In this document: positions 1-43,200 of the stretch, piece by piece
How positions within the stretch are numbered: position 1 is the stretch's first letter
Layout: the number at the start of each line of letters is the position of its first letter
Origin: Agelas oroides
Taxonomy: Eukaryota > Porifera > Demospongiae > Agelasida > Agelasidae
DNA length: 64,000 nucleotides
Direction of reading: 5' to 3'
Assembly: GCA_949130485.1 (NCBI GenBank)
Contig: OX422196.1
Location: forward strand, 2,050,388 to 2,114,387
Notes under the pieces: generated by a model
Seen by the model: only the letters and a program-made list of their open reading frames with translations
The model's database searches: none
What the model was told of the DNA's origin: nothing
Translations under genes and position numbers: made by a program

Positions 1-11
1 CTCCCACCTAC

Positions 12-18944
<18,933 letters not shown>

Positions 18945-20379
18945 TGCTCAACTCTTGAGCAACCGCACGCACTGTGGGACTGTGTGTGTGAGGGAGCGGG
19001 AAGGGGGGTGTGATAATGGTGTGTGGGCGTGTGAGAAAAGGTACTTAGTGAGTCTCTTGGATCAAATTTCAAGCACAACACATCCAACCATCTCATCCCA
19101 GAACAGACTAATTAAACACATGTGTAAACCAGTTATCCTCTTTGCACCCATTATTACATAATACTCATTGAATGAGACCTACGTACCCTCATGTACAAAC
19201 ATTTCTAGCTCCACCTCCTCGTTGACAAAGTATGCAGAGAATGAAAACAAGACCCTTAGTAGTGCATGTCTTGTTGTCCCCAATATGTAAGGTTACAGCA
19301 CTAATCAGCACCAGTGAGTGAATGCATGCACATACTTGAGCAATAAGAACTGCTAACAAACGCGGAGCATTGAATTGGCACTCAGGGTGCTAGTATGAAA
19401 TTGCCATTGTTTGAATACGATGGTGTTCGGACTATGCAATGAACTGCTGGGTGGCTTTCAGTGAGCAGTTGAGCCTTTGGCATGGGTAATAGCTGAGACA
19501 GCTCGATTCATGCAATCTTGTAAACCTAACTTGCTGACAAGCTAGCTGTACAGTACCAGATGATGTAATACCAAGAGCAAGAAACCAGCTCGCATTTTCA
19601 TGAGTGTATTAAAAAGAATACACTGTGCATGCACACCAGGTTTAAAGGTGACCTAACAATGGATGTAGCTCTTAAGATTACCTAAATGCCTTGTTGAAGT
19701 TGTGAGCTTTCAAACTGCACCACTATACGCTCGTTTTGGGTTAGTGATCTAGTACCCAGAGGTCCCACATACTGTCTGCTTGTGACACAGCAGCAATGTG
19801 CTATGTCTTATTACTCCATAAACACTCTCAACTACAGATACACACAATAGGTTTGTGAGCCAATACAGAGGGTGCGACAAATATTCGGTGCCCACTTCTC
19901 AAGCTAAGTACACAGCTGTGTATATCCCACCTTTAGTACCCACCTCAAAGGCGCAAATAATAACGTTAATGCCATCACATCTTCCCACTGATCATAAACA
20001 CGACTACTGATGACATGGGATATCTCGTATACCCTTCTGTTTACATCTCACCCACACAAGATCGAACAACTCACGGAGATCTGGGTTCCAAGAGAGACAC
20101 AGTGGCGTCCTTCGATCTAATCAACACTTGCTCCACTCCCTGGCAATAAATTAACTACAGCTGGAAGCTTTCAAGAATAACAGGATATTGGAGGTCGAAG
20201 AAATTCTCATCTGACGGGGACCGGCCATGTTCTAATTACGCGGCGCACGTGAGAGCTCTAGCCTAGCTAGCCGCAACGGTTAACGAATAATTATTATGCA
20301 AAATTATTACGCCCGCGCCTCGCACTTCACGAATCACCATTGGCATTCATGTGTTGCAAAATAAATAACTCCAAACTAA
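18945..20379 (-). promoter_or_regulatory. Region between the SOS start codon and the upstream gene; probable SOS 5' UTR and promoter
   Basis: This 1.4-kb interval separates the SOS ATG from the stop codon of the coiled-coil gene on the same strand. A short GC-richer patch with CACGTG (about 20240-20330) is the likeliest promoter. I could not place a transcription start or non-coding exon. Nothing else was recognised. Confidence 0.4.
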
Positions 20380-31110
<10,731 letters not shown>

Positions 31111-31433
31111 GAATCGGTCTCGGCCCTGGAAGGCTTCACAGCTGTCAGCTCACTTCAGGCATAGCCGGTGGCATACCAAATGCAAGGTTGCCATAGCAAT
31201 CACTGATTAACCCTTTCGCGCTTTTGCGAACGAGAGGTCGCACGTGGTCAGTTGAAGCTTCTACGTATGCTTCTATACTGCTACTGTACTATCAGCCCGA
31301 CTGAAGCTAGTACTAAGGTAGCTACTATAGTAGTGAGATCTAGTTGCAGGAGACTGTATCTGTTTCACTTTATATCTTTACAGTGAACTGTTAAGCTTTG
31401 CAACGAGACCTGTGAACTTGTAGTTGCCTAAGG
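31111..31433. promoter_or_regulatory. Shared divergent promoter of the coiled-coil gene and symplekin
   Basis: The two start codons (31110 on minus, 31434 on plus) face away from each other across 323 bp. The interval contains an RFX X-box-like site GTTGCCATAGCAAT (31187-31200), an E2F-like TTTCGCGC (31214-31221) and a CACGTG (31241-31246). No TATA box is evident. Factor assignments are inferred from motif resemblance only. Confidence 0.6.
31187..31200. promoter_or_regulatory. X-box-like RFX site
   Basis: GTTGCCATAGCAAT matches the X-box pattern GTHNYYATRRNAAC at 13 of 14 positions and sits 77-90 bp upstream of the coiled-coil gene start codon, a typical distance for ciliary genes. The last base (T for C) is the only departure. 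Confidence 0.5.
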
Positions 31434-34400
31434 ATGGCTGTCGCCGGTGAGGGGAAACAGGTGTTTGTACCTTTGGGGGAGCAGCAGGAAGACGAAGAGG
31501 CAGATCAGTCGCTTCCCACCCAAGATAAGGTAGTTTCATCCCTTGCAGACGATTCATCCGAGTTGTTTCCAAATAAAGCCCACTGTTGAGGCTGTAGTCT
31601 CCCATTGAAATGGCCAGAAAGCTTCCATGAGTTAAATACTCTGGATGCAGGCTTGGTAGACATACACTGAAGAGAAAGGATTGAAGTTGGAATACACAGC
31701 ACCAGAAATCTAGATTAGCGTTAACAGGAGCTTATGAGCGCCGCGAAGCGTAACGGTTCATAAGCTCCTGGCGTTAAAGTACAGGTAGGATAAAGGTAAG
31801 GGTTGAATTGGGCGAGTGAACAGGATCTCCAGTGCCTTGTATACCAACTGATCAGAGGAAGTAACAAGACTTCAATAAGTTCATCAGCTATCCTCAGTAG
31901 TTCAAGCTCCGGGTGCTGCCACTGAAACCATAATACTACACGTTTGTAGAACTAGACTGAGTGTCTTGTTGGTCTGCAGGTGGTCAGCCTTATCAATGAG
32001 GCTCAGCTGGTTAGCAAGGAGAAGAAGATGGAATACTTGCATCAGGTTAGAGAAACACATGTACATGTATATGTTGGGTGGCTCTCAACATGTACACCTA
32101 CAATGTACATGTAGGCCTGCTTTTAACATAGAGATGTGGTTCCTAACCACATTCCCAGACCTTCCCACTATCCACGTTTTGATCGCAGTGTATAACAACT
32201 GAAGAGTGGGAAGGCCTACAAATGAGGCTAGTGATTGGTTGTACAGGACTATTGATGTGTATGTAATGCATTTACTTATACCTGCAAAGTGAACGATATT
32301 TTCAACCTGCAGGTGAAGGAGCTTATTATCAACAAAGATCCTAACCTCCTGGACAGCTTTCTAGATGTGAGCTTGCATGGACACCTCTTTGTATCCTGTA
32401 TGTGAAATTAAAGCCTCTGAATCTGTGTGTATTGTCTTCAGGAGGTGATAGCATTTCAGCAGGACCCTTCGTCAGATGTCCGCAAGTTTGTGGTTGGCTT
32501 CATGGAAGATGCATGGTGAGTGCATGAGTGATTTTTCTCTTTTGTAGCATCTTACTTCTCTCTTTCCCTCCTGTCCCACACCACATCTCTCTTTCTTTCT
32601 CTTGTCCATCTATTCCTTGGTCCCTGTTCATCCCTCCTCCTGTCCCTCTCTCAACTTCTTCCTCTCCCTCCTCCTTAATTGTTTATGTTTCTCTCATCCC
32701 CTATGTGCCTCTTTCTCTTTCCTCCCTCTTCCTGCCCCTCCCTCAACCTGTGTCCTCAGCAAAAGTGACCCAGGACTCCTGGTGCGTGTCATTCCCATGC
32801 TACCCTACTTGATGGAGGACAAGAACGCCACTGTCATCAAGAGAGTCGTTGTGTGTATCATGCAGTTGTACAAGCTGGCTCTAGTGGTACATACTTAAAA
32901 TTGTGCCTGCATAACTTACATCTATGTCCAATTTTGTTTTAATCTGTTTGTTGTAGGTATATGGGGGGGAGGGGGGGGGGGATGATTATAGGATTACCTC
33001 TTGTACGACTCTTTCCGAAATTTTCTTCACTTCTATATTTAAATGCATGTGTTTATGTGGATCAGGCATTAATTTCCAGCTCCTGCCTGCAATATAGTGT
33101 GTAGTACATTGTATACTAGCATTGTAAGGGCTGGTGGGTGCCTGGCGGCCAGAGCACTGGCCAGAGATCTTAGTTCAATTGTTTGTCTTGTGTCAACCAG
33201 ATGTACTCTGTCTTTCTGCAGTATGTTGCAAAGCAGAAAACAGCTGAGGAGGGTGTGCAGGACATGTGGGAGGTACGTTTCACCACCATGTCTAACATTC
33301 ATGGACAGAGACTGCATCACGAAATTGCACGTTTTTGTTGCAGTCACTGGATGACACCAAACTGAAGATCTGTGACATGGTTGAGGCAGACAATGATGGG
33401 TAAGTTGCCAACATGCACCTTGGAAAAACAGAACCCATGGTCAATCTTACCAGTATGATGAAGCCTCTTTTTGAAGACCATCCTTGCAATAGCTCGCATC
33501 CACATGTTCCTGTCTACATGTGATGAGCTTTGCTAGTGCTGCTTCTACACAGACTGAAGATTCTTGTGTGTGTAGTCAAGTATCTTGATGCTCAGAGCAT
33601 CTTGCCTCACGCTGGAAATAATATCAAGTATCTTCAAGTATCTTGTTCTATTACTGACTTTCCCAACAGTATATCTCATATACATGTGTAGCCTCTTTTA
33701 AAACAATCTGTGCAATAGCTCTCCTCCATATATGGTGAGTTGCTGCTTCTTCTTGAATGTGAAGCTTCCTTCCGACCTTCTAGGATCCGCACCATGGCTA
33801 TCAAGTTCATGGAGATGATCATCCTAGCTCAGACCAAGAAGGAAGCGGTGAGCTACTGTATGTGTCAGTCTGGAAACTGAAAGTTTTGATCGTAAAGCAG
33901 AGCAGTATGCTTTCAGTGGCTTCTCAGTTGGCTCCTGCATAAATGAAGAGGAAGGTTATCTGTTACCAACTTGAGTTTGGAAAATAACTTGCCAACGCTT
34001 CGACTGAATGCTCCAGTCATTATCAGGGCGCCCGGAGCATTCAGTCGAAACGTCGGCAACTTATTTCCCATTGGTAACAGGTAACCTTCCTCTTCAGAAC
34101 AGTATAGTGGTAGCTCTATGTGTAGTATGGGCCACTTTAACATGATTGTTACTTCATGGGTCTATTAAGCCTTTATTCAGATTGAAAATAATATAGCATG
34201 ACATTGTTTATGGCATTTTGGTTCCAAGACAATAAAGTTCTCTTCCGCTTTACAGAATTAGTGGTATATTATAGTGTACTGCAGTACGCACTGTGTGTGT
34301 GTATAGCGTTCAGGAAAGTATTCAATTTAGGTTAATGTACCTTGTTTGGCCAATATGGTAGACCGCCTTTGGAGAGAGGTGTGTTCATTGCGATGTTCTT

Positions 34401-37277
34401 GTATTACAGATGTCAGAAGCTCCCAGAGGTTCAGAGGTGGATGTCTCTCTGGACATTGTAAGCTTTGCAGGCCATCCATAGTAGCTAACCTCGTTCCAAG
34501 GCCACTCCCAGATTTTATATTGCAGCTGTGGAGCTCCATGGCTGCAAGATAAGAGTGGTCTGGGAATGAGGCTATTATAGATGTCATTTTGGCACACTTG
34601 GACATTTCGCCAAGTGTAATGCTGCTAGCTAGTGTCTTTCCTCCATTTTGAGGTTCTCCTTGTAATGAATGAAGAGACTGCAAGAGAATAGGCTACCTAC
34701 AAGTGCTACATGTACCTGTGGCTGCTGAGCGACGTGCCTTTGTTATCATGTTCCCCTTCCTTCCTGCAGGTTCCCGCCTCCCACCCACTGCTGAAGGCTG
34801 CCAAGCTGAGGGAGGAGGCCGGGACGTCCCTGGGCTCCCTCATGGCTCTCACTGCTTCTCCCACTGTGTCCAGGTGTGTTACATGTTTAGTTGAGTACAA
34901 AAGTATTACTATCACCTTGTTTTACCCTAGTCTCAATTCCTTCCTCTGCAGCGTTGTTCTAATGACCTGTATTGGCTGTCTCACAAATATAGCCAAACAA
35001 AGACCTTCCAACATGTCCACTGTTGTGCAGACCTATGAGCTCCTACATGGTGAGCACCACTGTGCGTTAGATTTCTTTGTTCATACATACTACAAAGCCT
35101 TGGGTACAAATTAATAGCCGTGCATCATCCCTGCATGTCCTGAGTAATGAGCTCCTAGACCTTCCCTGTGTCTCATTACACCCCAAGATGCAACACAAAG
35201 GAAAGTCACACCCCCTCTGGGGGAAAAAATCATGTAATCAGAAAGAAGGTGACAAGAAGAAGCAAGAAGAAGTTAATTGGCTGATGGGAGGAAGCATTGG
35301 ATATCTAGCCTGAGACCTGACAACGAGGAAAGAAAAGCCTGTTACATAGGTGATGGCTGCCAATATGTGCTACAAGAGCACTAAGAATGGGCGGGCGGCT
35401 TGAGTAACAGCATATAACTCCAATAGAAGCTCGTAGTCTGGTCATAATTATTGAACCATACTAAAAATAGAACACCCAGTCACGTACTTAGCAAAAATGG
35501 CTTATGTCTATGTAGCATGTGCAGTACGCATTACTGTTTTTAGTAGTGGTGGTAAATTCTATCCAGTTTCAAATTTACGGAGTTACATGCTATTAATCCA
35601 GCCACCTGTTCTTATGCATTCTTAGGTGTTAGGCTAGGACATCTTCTGGTATGGGATACAGTTCCAATCTAGACTAGAGATCTTTATCACCTTGATGCCA
35701 ACTAAGAACCATTAACTTTCTCTCTACAATAACATTGGATGATGAATTCTCTTGTACCCACACAGCGAACCTCCCACCACACTTTGCTACCTCTCAAGTC
35801 ACCAGTGTCCGCAAACAGCTCAAGGTAGAGTTGAGTATAAGGTTAACTCAGACTTGCTTGGACATCCTTCAAGACTCTGTTTGTTCATAAACATTGTGTT
35901 TTTATGTATACCATATTTGTGCATAGATATTTTGCTATTGGAATTTTTTAGACCAAACTACATACATGTATGTGTGTATAAAGTTTCTCTCATCACTCCA
36001 AGTCTGCATTTGGTTGGTTTTAATCTACGAGATGTTGTTATCGTGTGACTATGCCATGTCTTCATTCTGCAGACTCAAGTGCTGAGCCTCTTACGACACC
36101 AAGCATCCTGTAAGTTTCATCTGATGATCGGTATACCGGTACATGCACATACACACACTGTGTGTACAAGTATCTACATTGTAAACAAAACTAGTTGATC
36201 CTGGCCTACACTGGATGTACCACATGAAAATGACTTTATTAAAATTAGGTTAGTCGTTAGCAATTATCAATACTAGTGAGATGATTCATCATCATGGGGC
36301 GAGCCTGAGCAAGTAGCACACTGCTGATTTACTACTTTGTCATGGCACACAGCAGGATTTGTCACTGTCAATGCATAAGTAGCTAAGTCCTCACCGGAGA
36401 TAAATAATTTTAATAAAGTCATTTTCATAAGTATCACATATGCCAACCATTTCTCCAGCCAGGGCAGCTAACGTGGCTACACATGCATGGACTAAGCTTT
36501 ACATCGAAATCGTGAGCTAAATTTCTGGCGTTTATGCGTGCCGTTTATACATCAGGGCCCGCTACCTGAAATGAGGCGACCCAGTCAACCGGCCACCGTC
36601 CATATTTTATTTATATCGCCTGCGAGCGGCCTGCCGTCGTCGGTAGAAGCACAAACCAGTGCCACACGTGCTTCAACTTCAGTCGTCTTTGCTCCGGGTC
36701 GCCGACGCTGCACTCTGACAGTCAGGCCTCCACTGGCCTTCACATGCTTCACGATATCGATCTTTGTGAAATATTTGAATGCGCTCATTTAAAATTTACG
36801 GTAAGTGGTCGGTCCAAGCAAGCAAGCAAGCAAACAAACACACACGCATGTGTGCAATGCAGTCACGCTAGTGTGGGGCTCGCTCAGGCTCGCCCCAATT
36901 ATGTACAGTGTAGTGAAGATTCAACTAGTAATTTTGCAGCTGCAGACCTGCACATGTCCTTATATGCTTCAATTACTCCCTGTACTACAGTTGAGTGTCG
37001 TGAGCAAATCACCACGCTACTGACTGACCTTGGCTGCACACTGGCTGAGGTGAGTAGGCCGTTACTTGTTGTCAAGTCTTGTGCTCAGACCCCACCCTCT
37101 TATGAGGAAAAGCATCTGGTTGCTAAGAGTGTTTGCTTTGGTTTATATGATTAGTCAGCAGCAAAATTGATTACTGCATGTCTGAGATATTCCACTGACC
37201 GGTCATTGTACACGTGTTTCCCCACAGATTGCCAAGAACAGTCCCAAGCTAACACCTGAGTCACTGAAGCGGGCAAG
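31434..37277 (+). CDS. SYMPK: SYMPK exons 1-15: amino-terminal HEAT-repeat domain
   Basis: Exons: 31434-31529, 31980-32045, 32313-32366, 32442-32515, 32760-32886, 33222-33272, 33344-33399, 33784-33847, 34410-34457, 34770-34873, 34952-35049, 35766-35824, 36073-36109, 36991-37049 and 37228-37277. They encode the helical HEAT scaffold, which in known symplekin binds the Ssu72 phosphatase. Landmarks: [65 protein letters not shown]. Intron 1 contains a foldback at 31721-31777. Intron 8 has the foldback at 33945-34095. The intron at 35050-35765 shows nothing I recognise. Intron 13 (36110-36990) holds an inverted-repeat element. Confidence 0.93.
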
Positions 37278-40200
37278 GTTTGTGTAGTTTTCTTGAAGCA
37301 TTTACCGTGTGCTCACTGATGGTGTTAATGTGCTCCGCGCCACTTCCTTCTTCTACACAGAAATGAAGTGGAGAGTGGTCAAGCTGCCAAGAAAACAAAA
37401 ATAATGGTACTGGGTGGTACCTGTGCATGTAATGCCTCTCTGGTATTAAATTAACCTTCCCTATAGCTAGGCTAGTCTTGTGCCCAGCCGTCTACGCTCC
37501 CCTGGCTGGGCACAAGACTATAGCTAGGCTGCTTCCCCTCCCTGTTATCTTACCTGCTCACCTCCCCTGCTTCCCACTGTCTCCAGGGGTCTATGGCGGG
37601 AGATCCATCACTAGACTCTGGAAGCCAGTCAACTGGGGGTGATGGAGTGGAAGAGAAACCGGCTCATGGCACTGCCTTCTTGGAGGCTGTCGAAATTACC
37701 TCTACAGGTCAGGGCATGATGATACACACAGTTTTAGTAGGTGACATTATTCATGCTAAGACTGCACTCTGTCTAGCTTGTATACTGTGTATAATATACC
37801 ATTTTGATGTTGTAGACGTGTGTATGAGATAGCAGTCCCCATCTTCCAGTCACCCCCGCGCAACTGATGAGGCCTGGTATTGGCCGAAACGCATCCTGCG
37901 CAGTGGGTGAATTTGCATGCCTATTTTTTAAGGGTGATGTTTCATTGATTTTTCATGTACATGTACACAATTCAGACATATTGTCCAACTGGCTGCATGT
38001 GGTGGCTCAGTTGGTAGAGCAATGGCCTTCATATTTAATAGTTATGTGTTTGAAACAGCAAAGTTTCTTTTGCTGGTTGAGTCAAACAGTTTGGAGTTCC
38101 TTTGTGATTTGTAAGAAAATTTGTCCAAACACCTGCCATAATGTCTCTTTCTTTCCTCACTACAAGTAAGGGTTACATACATCTGCCCCTCCTACCAGAT
38201 CTGAAGCCCTTGCTGACTCCAGAGGCAGTGACGGAGCTGGTGATGGTCAGCATGAAGCACCTGCCCCGCCACCAGCCCAAGACCTTCCGTAGCTCCTACA
38301 CCCCCATTGCTGCAGCTGGCACAGAGGCACAGGTACTTGATTGTTCTCAGGACAAAATGAAAACATTTACAGCTAGAGAATAGTTGAACATTATGCCAAC
38401 AATCAATATCAATTGTGCACATGTGCAATAGCCAGATTGTGCAATTGTGCCAGGAGTTATTGTGGCGTCAGAACTAGCTGTCAGTATAGCCTCATTCCTA
38501 GGCCTTTTGTAAATCCGAAACCCTTAACAGCTGATACTGTATCTCAGGCCAAAGACTGTGATGTGATGTGTATAGATCGTGGAAAGATCACTTTCGCAGA
38601 TTCCAGAACAGTACTTCACTGTCGTACTGACCAAACTTTCATGCTACGTTTCGGTCCAATCAGGACCTTTCTCAGGCATACAATAAGTGGACACTGGTCA
38701 AAATGCAAGGTACAAGTCACACAAATGGAGACCTGTTTTTACCAAGTCTGTATAAGTCTAAGTAGCGCTAAGATGCTAACATCTGGACCCTATATGTATG
38801 TTGGCATATGGACACGTCATCTTCTAGTGTTTAATGTTAAGTTCCTCGGAGAGTCAGTGTTCTGAGCTTGAAGATTCAATCTGAATCTCAACTGTCTAGT
38901 GCTAGGGTTAAACAAGAAAGAAACACTTGAACATTATGCCATTGTAATGGAAACTGATGCTAATGACCAGCTTGTGCAATCGCATCCATGAATTATGACA
39001 GCTGATAATGGTGGAGTCATCTAGAGCTAGCCAGTTCCTTACCATTACCCAGTGAAGAAGGCGACACTGACTACATGTACATGCATTCTGGTGCGAAGTA
39101 TATGATCAAGTGTAGTAATTTTATGTGTGTTTTGCAAAGTTATAAAAGAATGCTGGAAGAGAAAAAAAACTAACAGGTGCAGTGTTGATACGTACATGAG
39201 TGCCTTTGATACGTGTTCATGTAACTATAAGTACAGTGACACGAAACATCACAATACATGGTTTCTGAAGCAGATGTTCATGAATAGCACTGTATAGACT
39301 CACCAATGACTTGCTTCCTTAGGTAACGCACTTGGCAAGGCTGCTGGCCTCCCAGATGACAACGGCAGGGATTGGAGTGGGTGCACAGAACAAGGGCATC
39401 AAACCACAGCAACAGGTACAGTGTACATCCCAAGTGTCACTGTCTGCAACATTGGAACATTGTGTTTAAACCATAAGAAATGTTTGGTAGCCTGCGATTT
39501 ATGGTCCATAACCACCCAACTCCCTCCCCCCCCACACACACACAGGGTCAACGTTCTGAGAGTCCTGCCCCTCGCAGCACGTCTCCTCTTGTACGAGATC
39601 CTCGGAAACGTCCCAGGGAAATTGAGCGAGAAAGGGACAAAAAGAGGGAAAGAGAGAGGGAGGAGTCAGAGGAGAGGGAGAGGAAGAGGAGGAAAGCAGT
39701 CCATGAGGAGGAGGAGGGTGACACTAAGGAAGAAGCTGAGGTGTGTGTGTCTGCATGACTTTTGGAAAATTGACTGGAAACATGTTGTATGCACTGGGTG
39801 ACTTTTGTCATTGTTTTGCTACATGTAGCCGTAACATTTTAGTAAGCTGACAGCATCAGTCTCTAAAATATCATCCAAAAGTGGTACGTAGCTAGATCAA
39901 ATTAGGGTACATATGCCTTGCACACAAAGCAGAGCCTGGCCACTATTTTGTTGTGAAGTAAACCAATTGGGGCATCACTCAGTGACAGACAGCAATACCT
40001 GACGGTAGCTGTTGCAAGCCCTTCATGGAAAGCCTGTGCTTAGCCTTCTTTCAGTAAGGTACAGAACTGCTGAGTGATTAGGGCAGACGGTCCCTGACAG
40101 ACTGCAATACAAGTAAATGGGCCCCAGAAACTGTCAAGCAATATGTAGATCGAATTACATGTAGATATTTATACCAAGCTCACTCACTTGCTCAGTAGCG

Positions 40201-43200
40201 TCGTCTACGATTGAGATCACGAATGATAGAAGTCAAACTGGATGTTCACTCAGAACTTGCTCACTTGCTTAGTAGCGCTATCTAGGATCAAGATCACTAG
40301 CGATGAAGGTCAAGCTGAATACTTAAATTTAAGCTCACTTAATGGCTTACTCATGCTCATGACCATTGGTGATCACATGTGCCTGTAGAATTGCAGGGAC
40401 CTTGGGGGGCCAAACATGTGACATGTATTTACCTTACATATGGTGCTGGCACTGCAACAGGACTACCAAGCCTTGATCACTGTGCTTTGCTGCACTCAGC
40501 AACTCAACTTCAATCTGTAGCCTAACACTACGCTGACTTTACCACGTAGACCTGCCCTTTTATTTTGTCAGGGAGATCTGGTTCATTGATTATACATGTA
40601 AACCATTCAATGAAGCTCTATTGTTCTCACTGTTGCTACAGGCGAACTTGGCAGAGAGCATGGTGGAGCTTGCCTATCTTGGTTCCCTGCTTGGCTTGCC
40701 CAACATCCTTGACCCCATCTTCCCCTTGGCCTTCTCCACATTTTTGAATACCCTTCCCCCAGGACTGGGGGAAGGGGATGGGGCCAAAGTAAAGCTGGAG
40801 GAGACACAGCCTGAGGAAAAACCAGCAGCCGTCCACACTTCTAATGTGAGTCATTGCTTGATTTTTTGTGACACGTGTGTATAAGACCAAAGATGTACAG
40901 GTATGTTACACTGAAATAATCATTAATATACATGTATTTGTACAGGCCTTCTCACCTAGTGCTTATTGCTTGCAGTAATGGGTTGGGAAAGGTTAGTTAA
41001 TTTTGTCGTGTGTAGTGACATACATGCGTGTCAGGTGGATCTCTTGGCACCCAGCTATACACTGGCCTTTTAACATGGACCAAAAGGCCACACCTCTTGG
41101 CACCCCCCTGATGGTCTCCAGGTATGTCACTGCACATGACAAGTGCTACCAGGCTTTTCACCCACGTTAGTATTGCAAGAGACAACACTGGAGTCAGAAG
41201 GCCCGGCTAGGTACGGGGCTTTTACTATCAGACAGAAGCCTGGATGAAAGCAGACTAGCCACAGGTTAACTATATGCAATGAACACTTTCAAATTGATGC
41301 TAGTGTTCTGTTCCACTGCAGCTGGTAGCAATCCCAACGTCCCCTACAGAGGAAGGTAACTATAAGAGTGTGTATAATGATTTTACAACTAATGACTTGT
41401 GTGTTATTAATGTTTTTGCTGAGAGAACGAGAAATAAATGCACGGAAAAAATTCCGGGATCCATTGATGTTTGACCTCGAGTGTGGTACTGACTTGTGTG
41501 TCATATTCTCCCTTAGCTCCTACTATAGAGACTAAGGAACAACGGAGAAAGGTGCGTTCTGTATGCATGCATGCATGGTAGAGTAATTCATCAACCACTG
41601 CACTTTAATGCTCATTCTTTCCTTGTATTTGTGTACATGCAGCCACAACCAGCCCAACCACAGGTAATAATGTTTGTAATATACCACTCTCATCTTTGTG
41701 CCTATAGGTTTTTATTTTCTTTTTTTATCTCTTACCACTTACTTTGTGTATGCAATAATTTTTTCATAGGTCCAAGTTCAGACCAGCTACATTTATTGCA
41801 GAAGATATTTAAAAATTGATAACTGTATAACGTACATACTTGTATGTGTTTGTGTTTCAGTTTGAACACTTGTGGAATGTTCCAGTATGCCGTGATACTC
41901 TCACTATAGAGGTTCTGCATGTGATGTCATCAAAAGGGTTAAATTTATTAATTTTAATTTAATAGTCTTGCCAATTTTTCTAGGCAATAAGGAAGGTCTA
42001 AATAGCTTAAATCTCAAGTGAAAATTCTAAATTAATGATAGTTGATTTTATATAAATTGTCAAAGTTTGATCTTTTTAGCATTAACTTGTATGGCGAGTG
42101 GCAAATTTTGCCACTCGCTGTACAAATCCTATGCAAAATGTTTGACTTTAAGAATTTATATAAAATCAATGGAAAGGAGTTAGGCCTTCATATTTTAGAT
42201 TTGAGTTAGCTGGACCATCAGTATTACCTGCAAATGTTTGGAATGGCTAATTATGAATTTTAAATTGGTGATGACATCACTGCAGAACCTCTATACTGTC
42301 CCAGTAGTCATCAAGTAGATTTTACCTGCCAGCCACTCTTCTATAACTGTACTGCTGTTACTTACAGAAACTGAAGAAGATTCGCATGTTTGACCTCTCA
42401 AGTGTGGTACACCCAATACCTGAGCCAAAGTGCAGTGCCATGACAGTCACCACCTTCAAGAGAATATTGAATGCAGAGAGTACGTAGAATACCTTCAATG
42501 GGGTGGGCGGGGCTGGTTAGGATACTACTGGGCACATCGGGTGAAAGCTTGTTACACGTGTATGTACAATCAATGCTATGCATCCAATGCCACTGTTAGG
42601 GATTGAATACAGTCTTATTTCTGCCCCTGCATAACTACAGCATATTGCTACTAAGTGCATCACTTTGGAACCTATATATCACACAGTTGCAGAGTCATGA
42701 CTTCTGCACTACGTTGTTGTTTGAGTCTCCCAATGCTGGGTTTTACAGTCACGTTCTGTTGATTGTTTTATTCTGCAGAGAGTGCCGTCCAGGGAGGAGC
42801 ACCACAAGTAAAGCTTTTGTTTTTGTCTGCACAGCATGTTGTCATAAGACACTTACTATAGTTGTTGTCATCTTCTGCACAGCATGTTGTCATAAGACAC
42901 TTACTCTAGTTGTTGTCATCTTCTGCACAGCATGTTGTCATAAGACACTTACTCTAGTTGTTGTCATCTTCCAACAGGACAGGATCAAACTGATCATTAA
43001 CTTGGTGACACAGTTTGGTGGAGAGTTCAATGATGGTAGGTACATAAAGTGTAAGAAGGGAATGGATGATAGGTTGATAAGGTGCTCGAGGTATTGATAC
43101 ACAGTTGACAGTAAATCCTTGTCGACTCTTAGGAACTACAAAAGAGAACCAAGCTGTAGAAAGACACTACATTAGTGGGGAGAGATGTGTGTTCCTCTCC

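Noticed and set aside
31154-31174. Upstream first exon MPPAMPE for the coiled-coil gene
   Set aside because: It ends in phase 0 before GTGAGC, but the next candidate exon would need two carried bases; the ATG at 31110 needs no such exon.
41861-41884. Extra symplekin exon after TTTCAG (FEHLWN)
   Set aside because: No credible donor follows, it abuts the foldback MITE, and exons 24 and 25 already join in frame.
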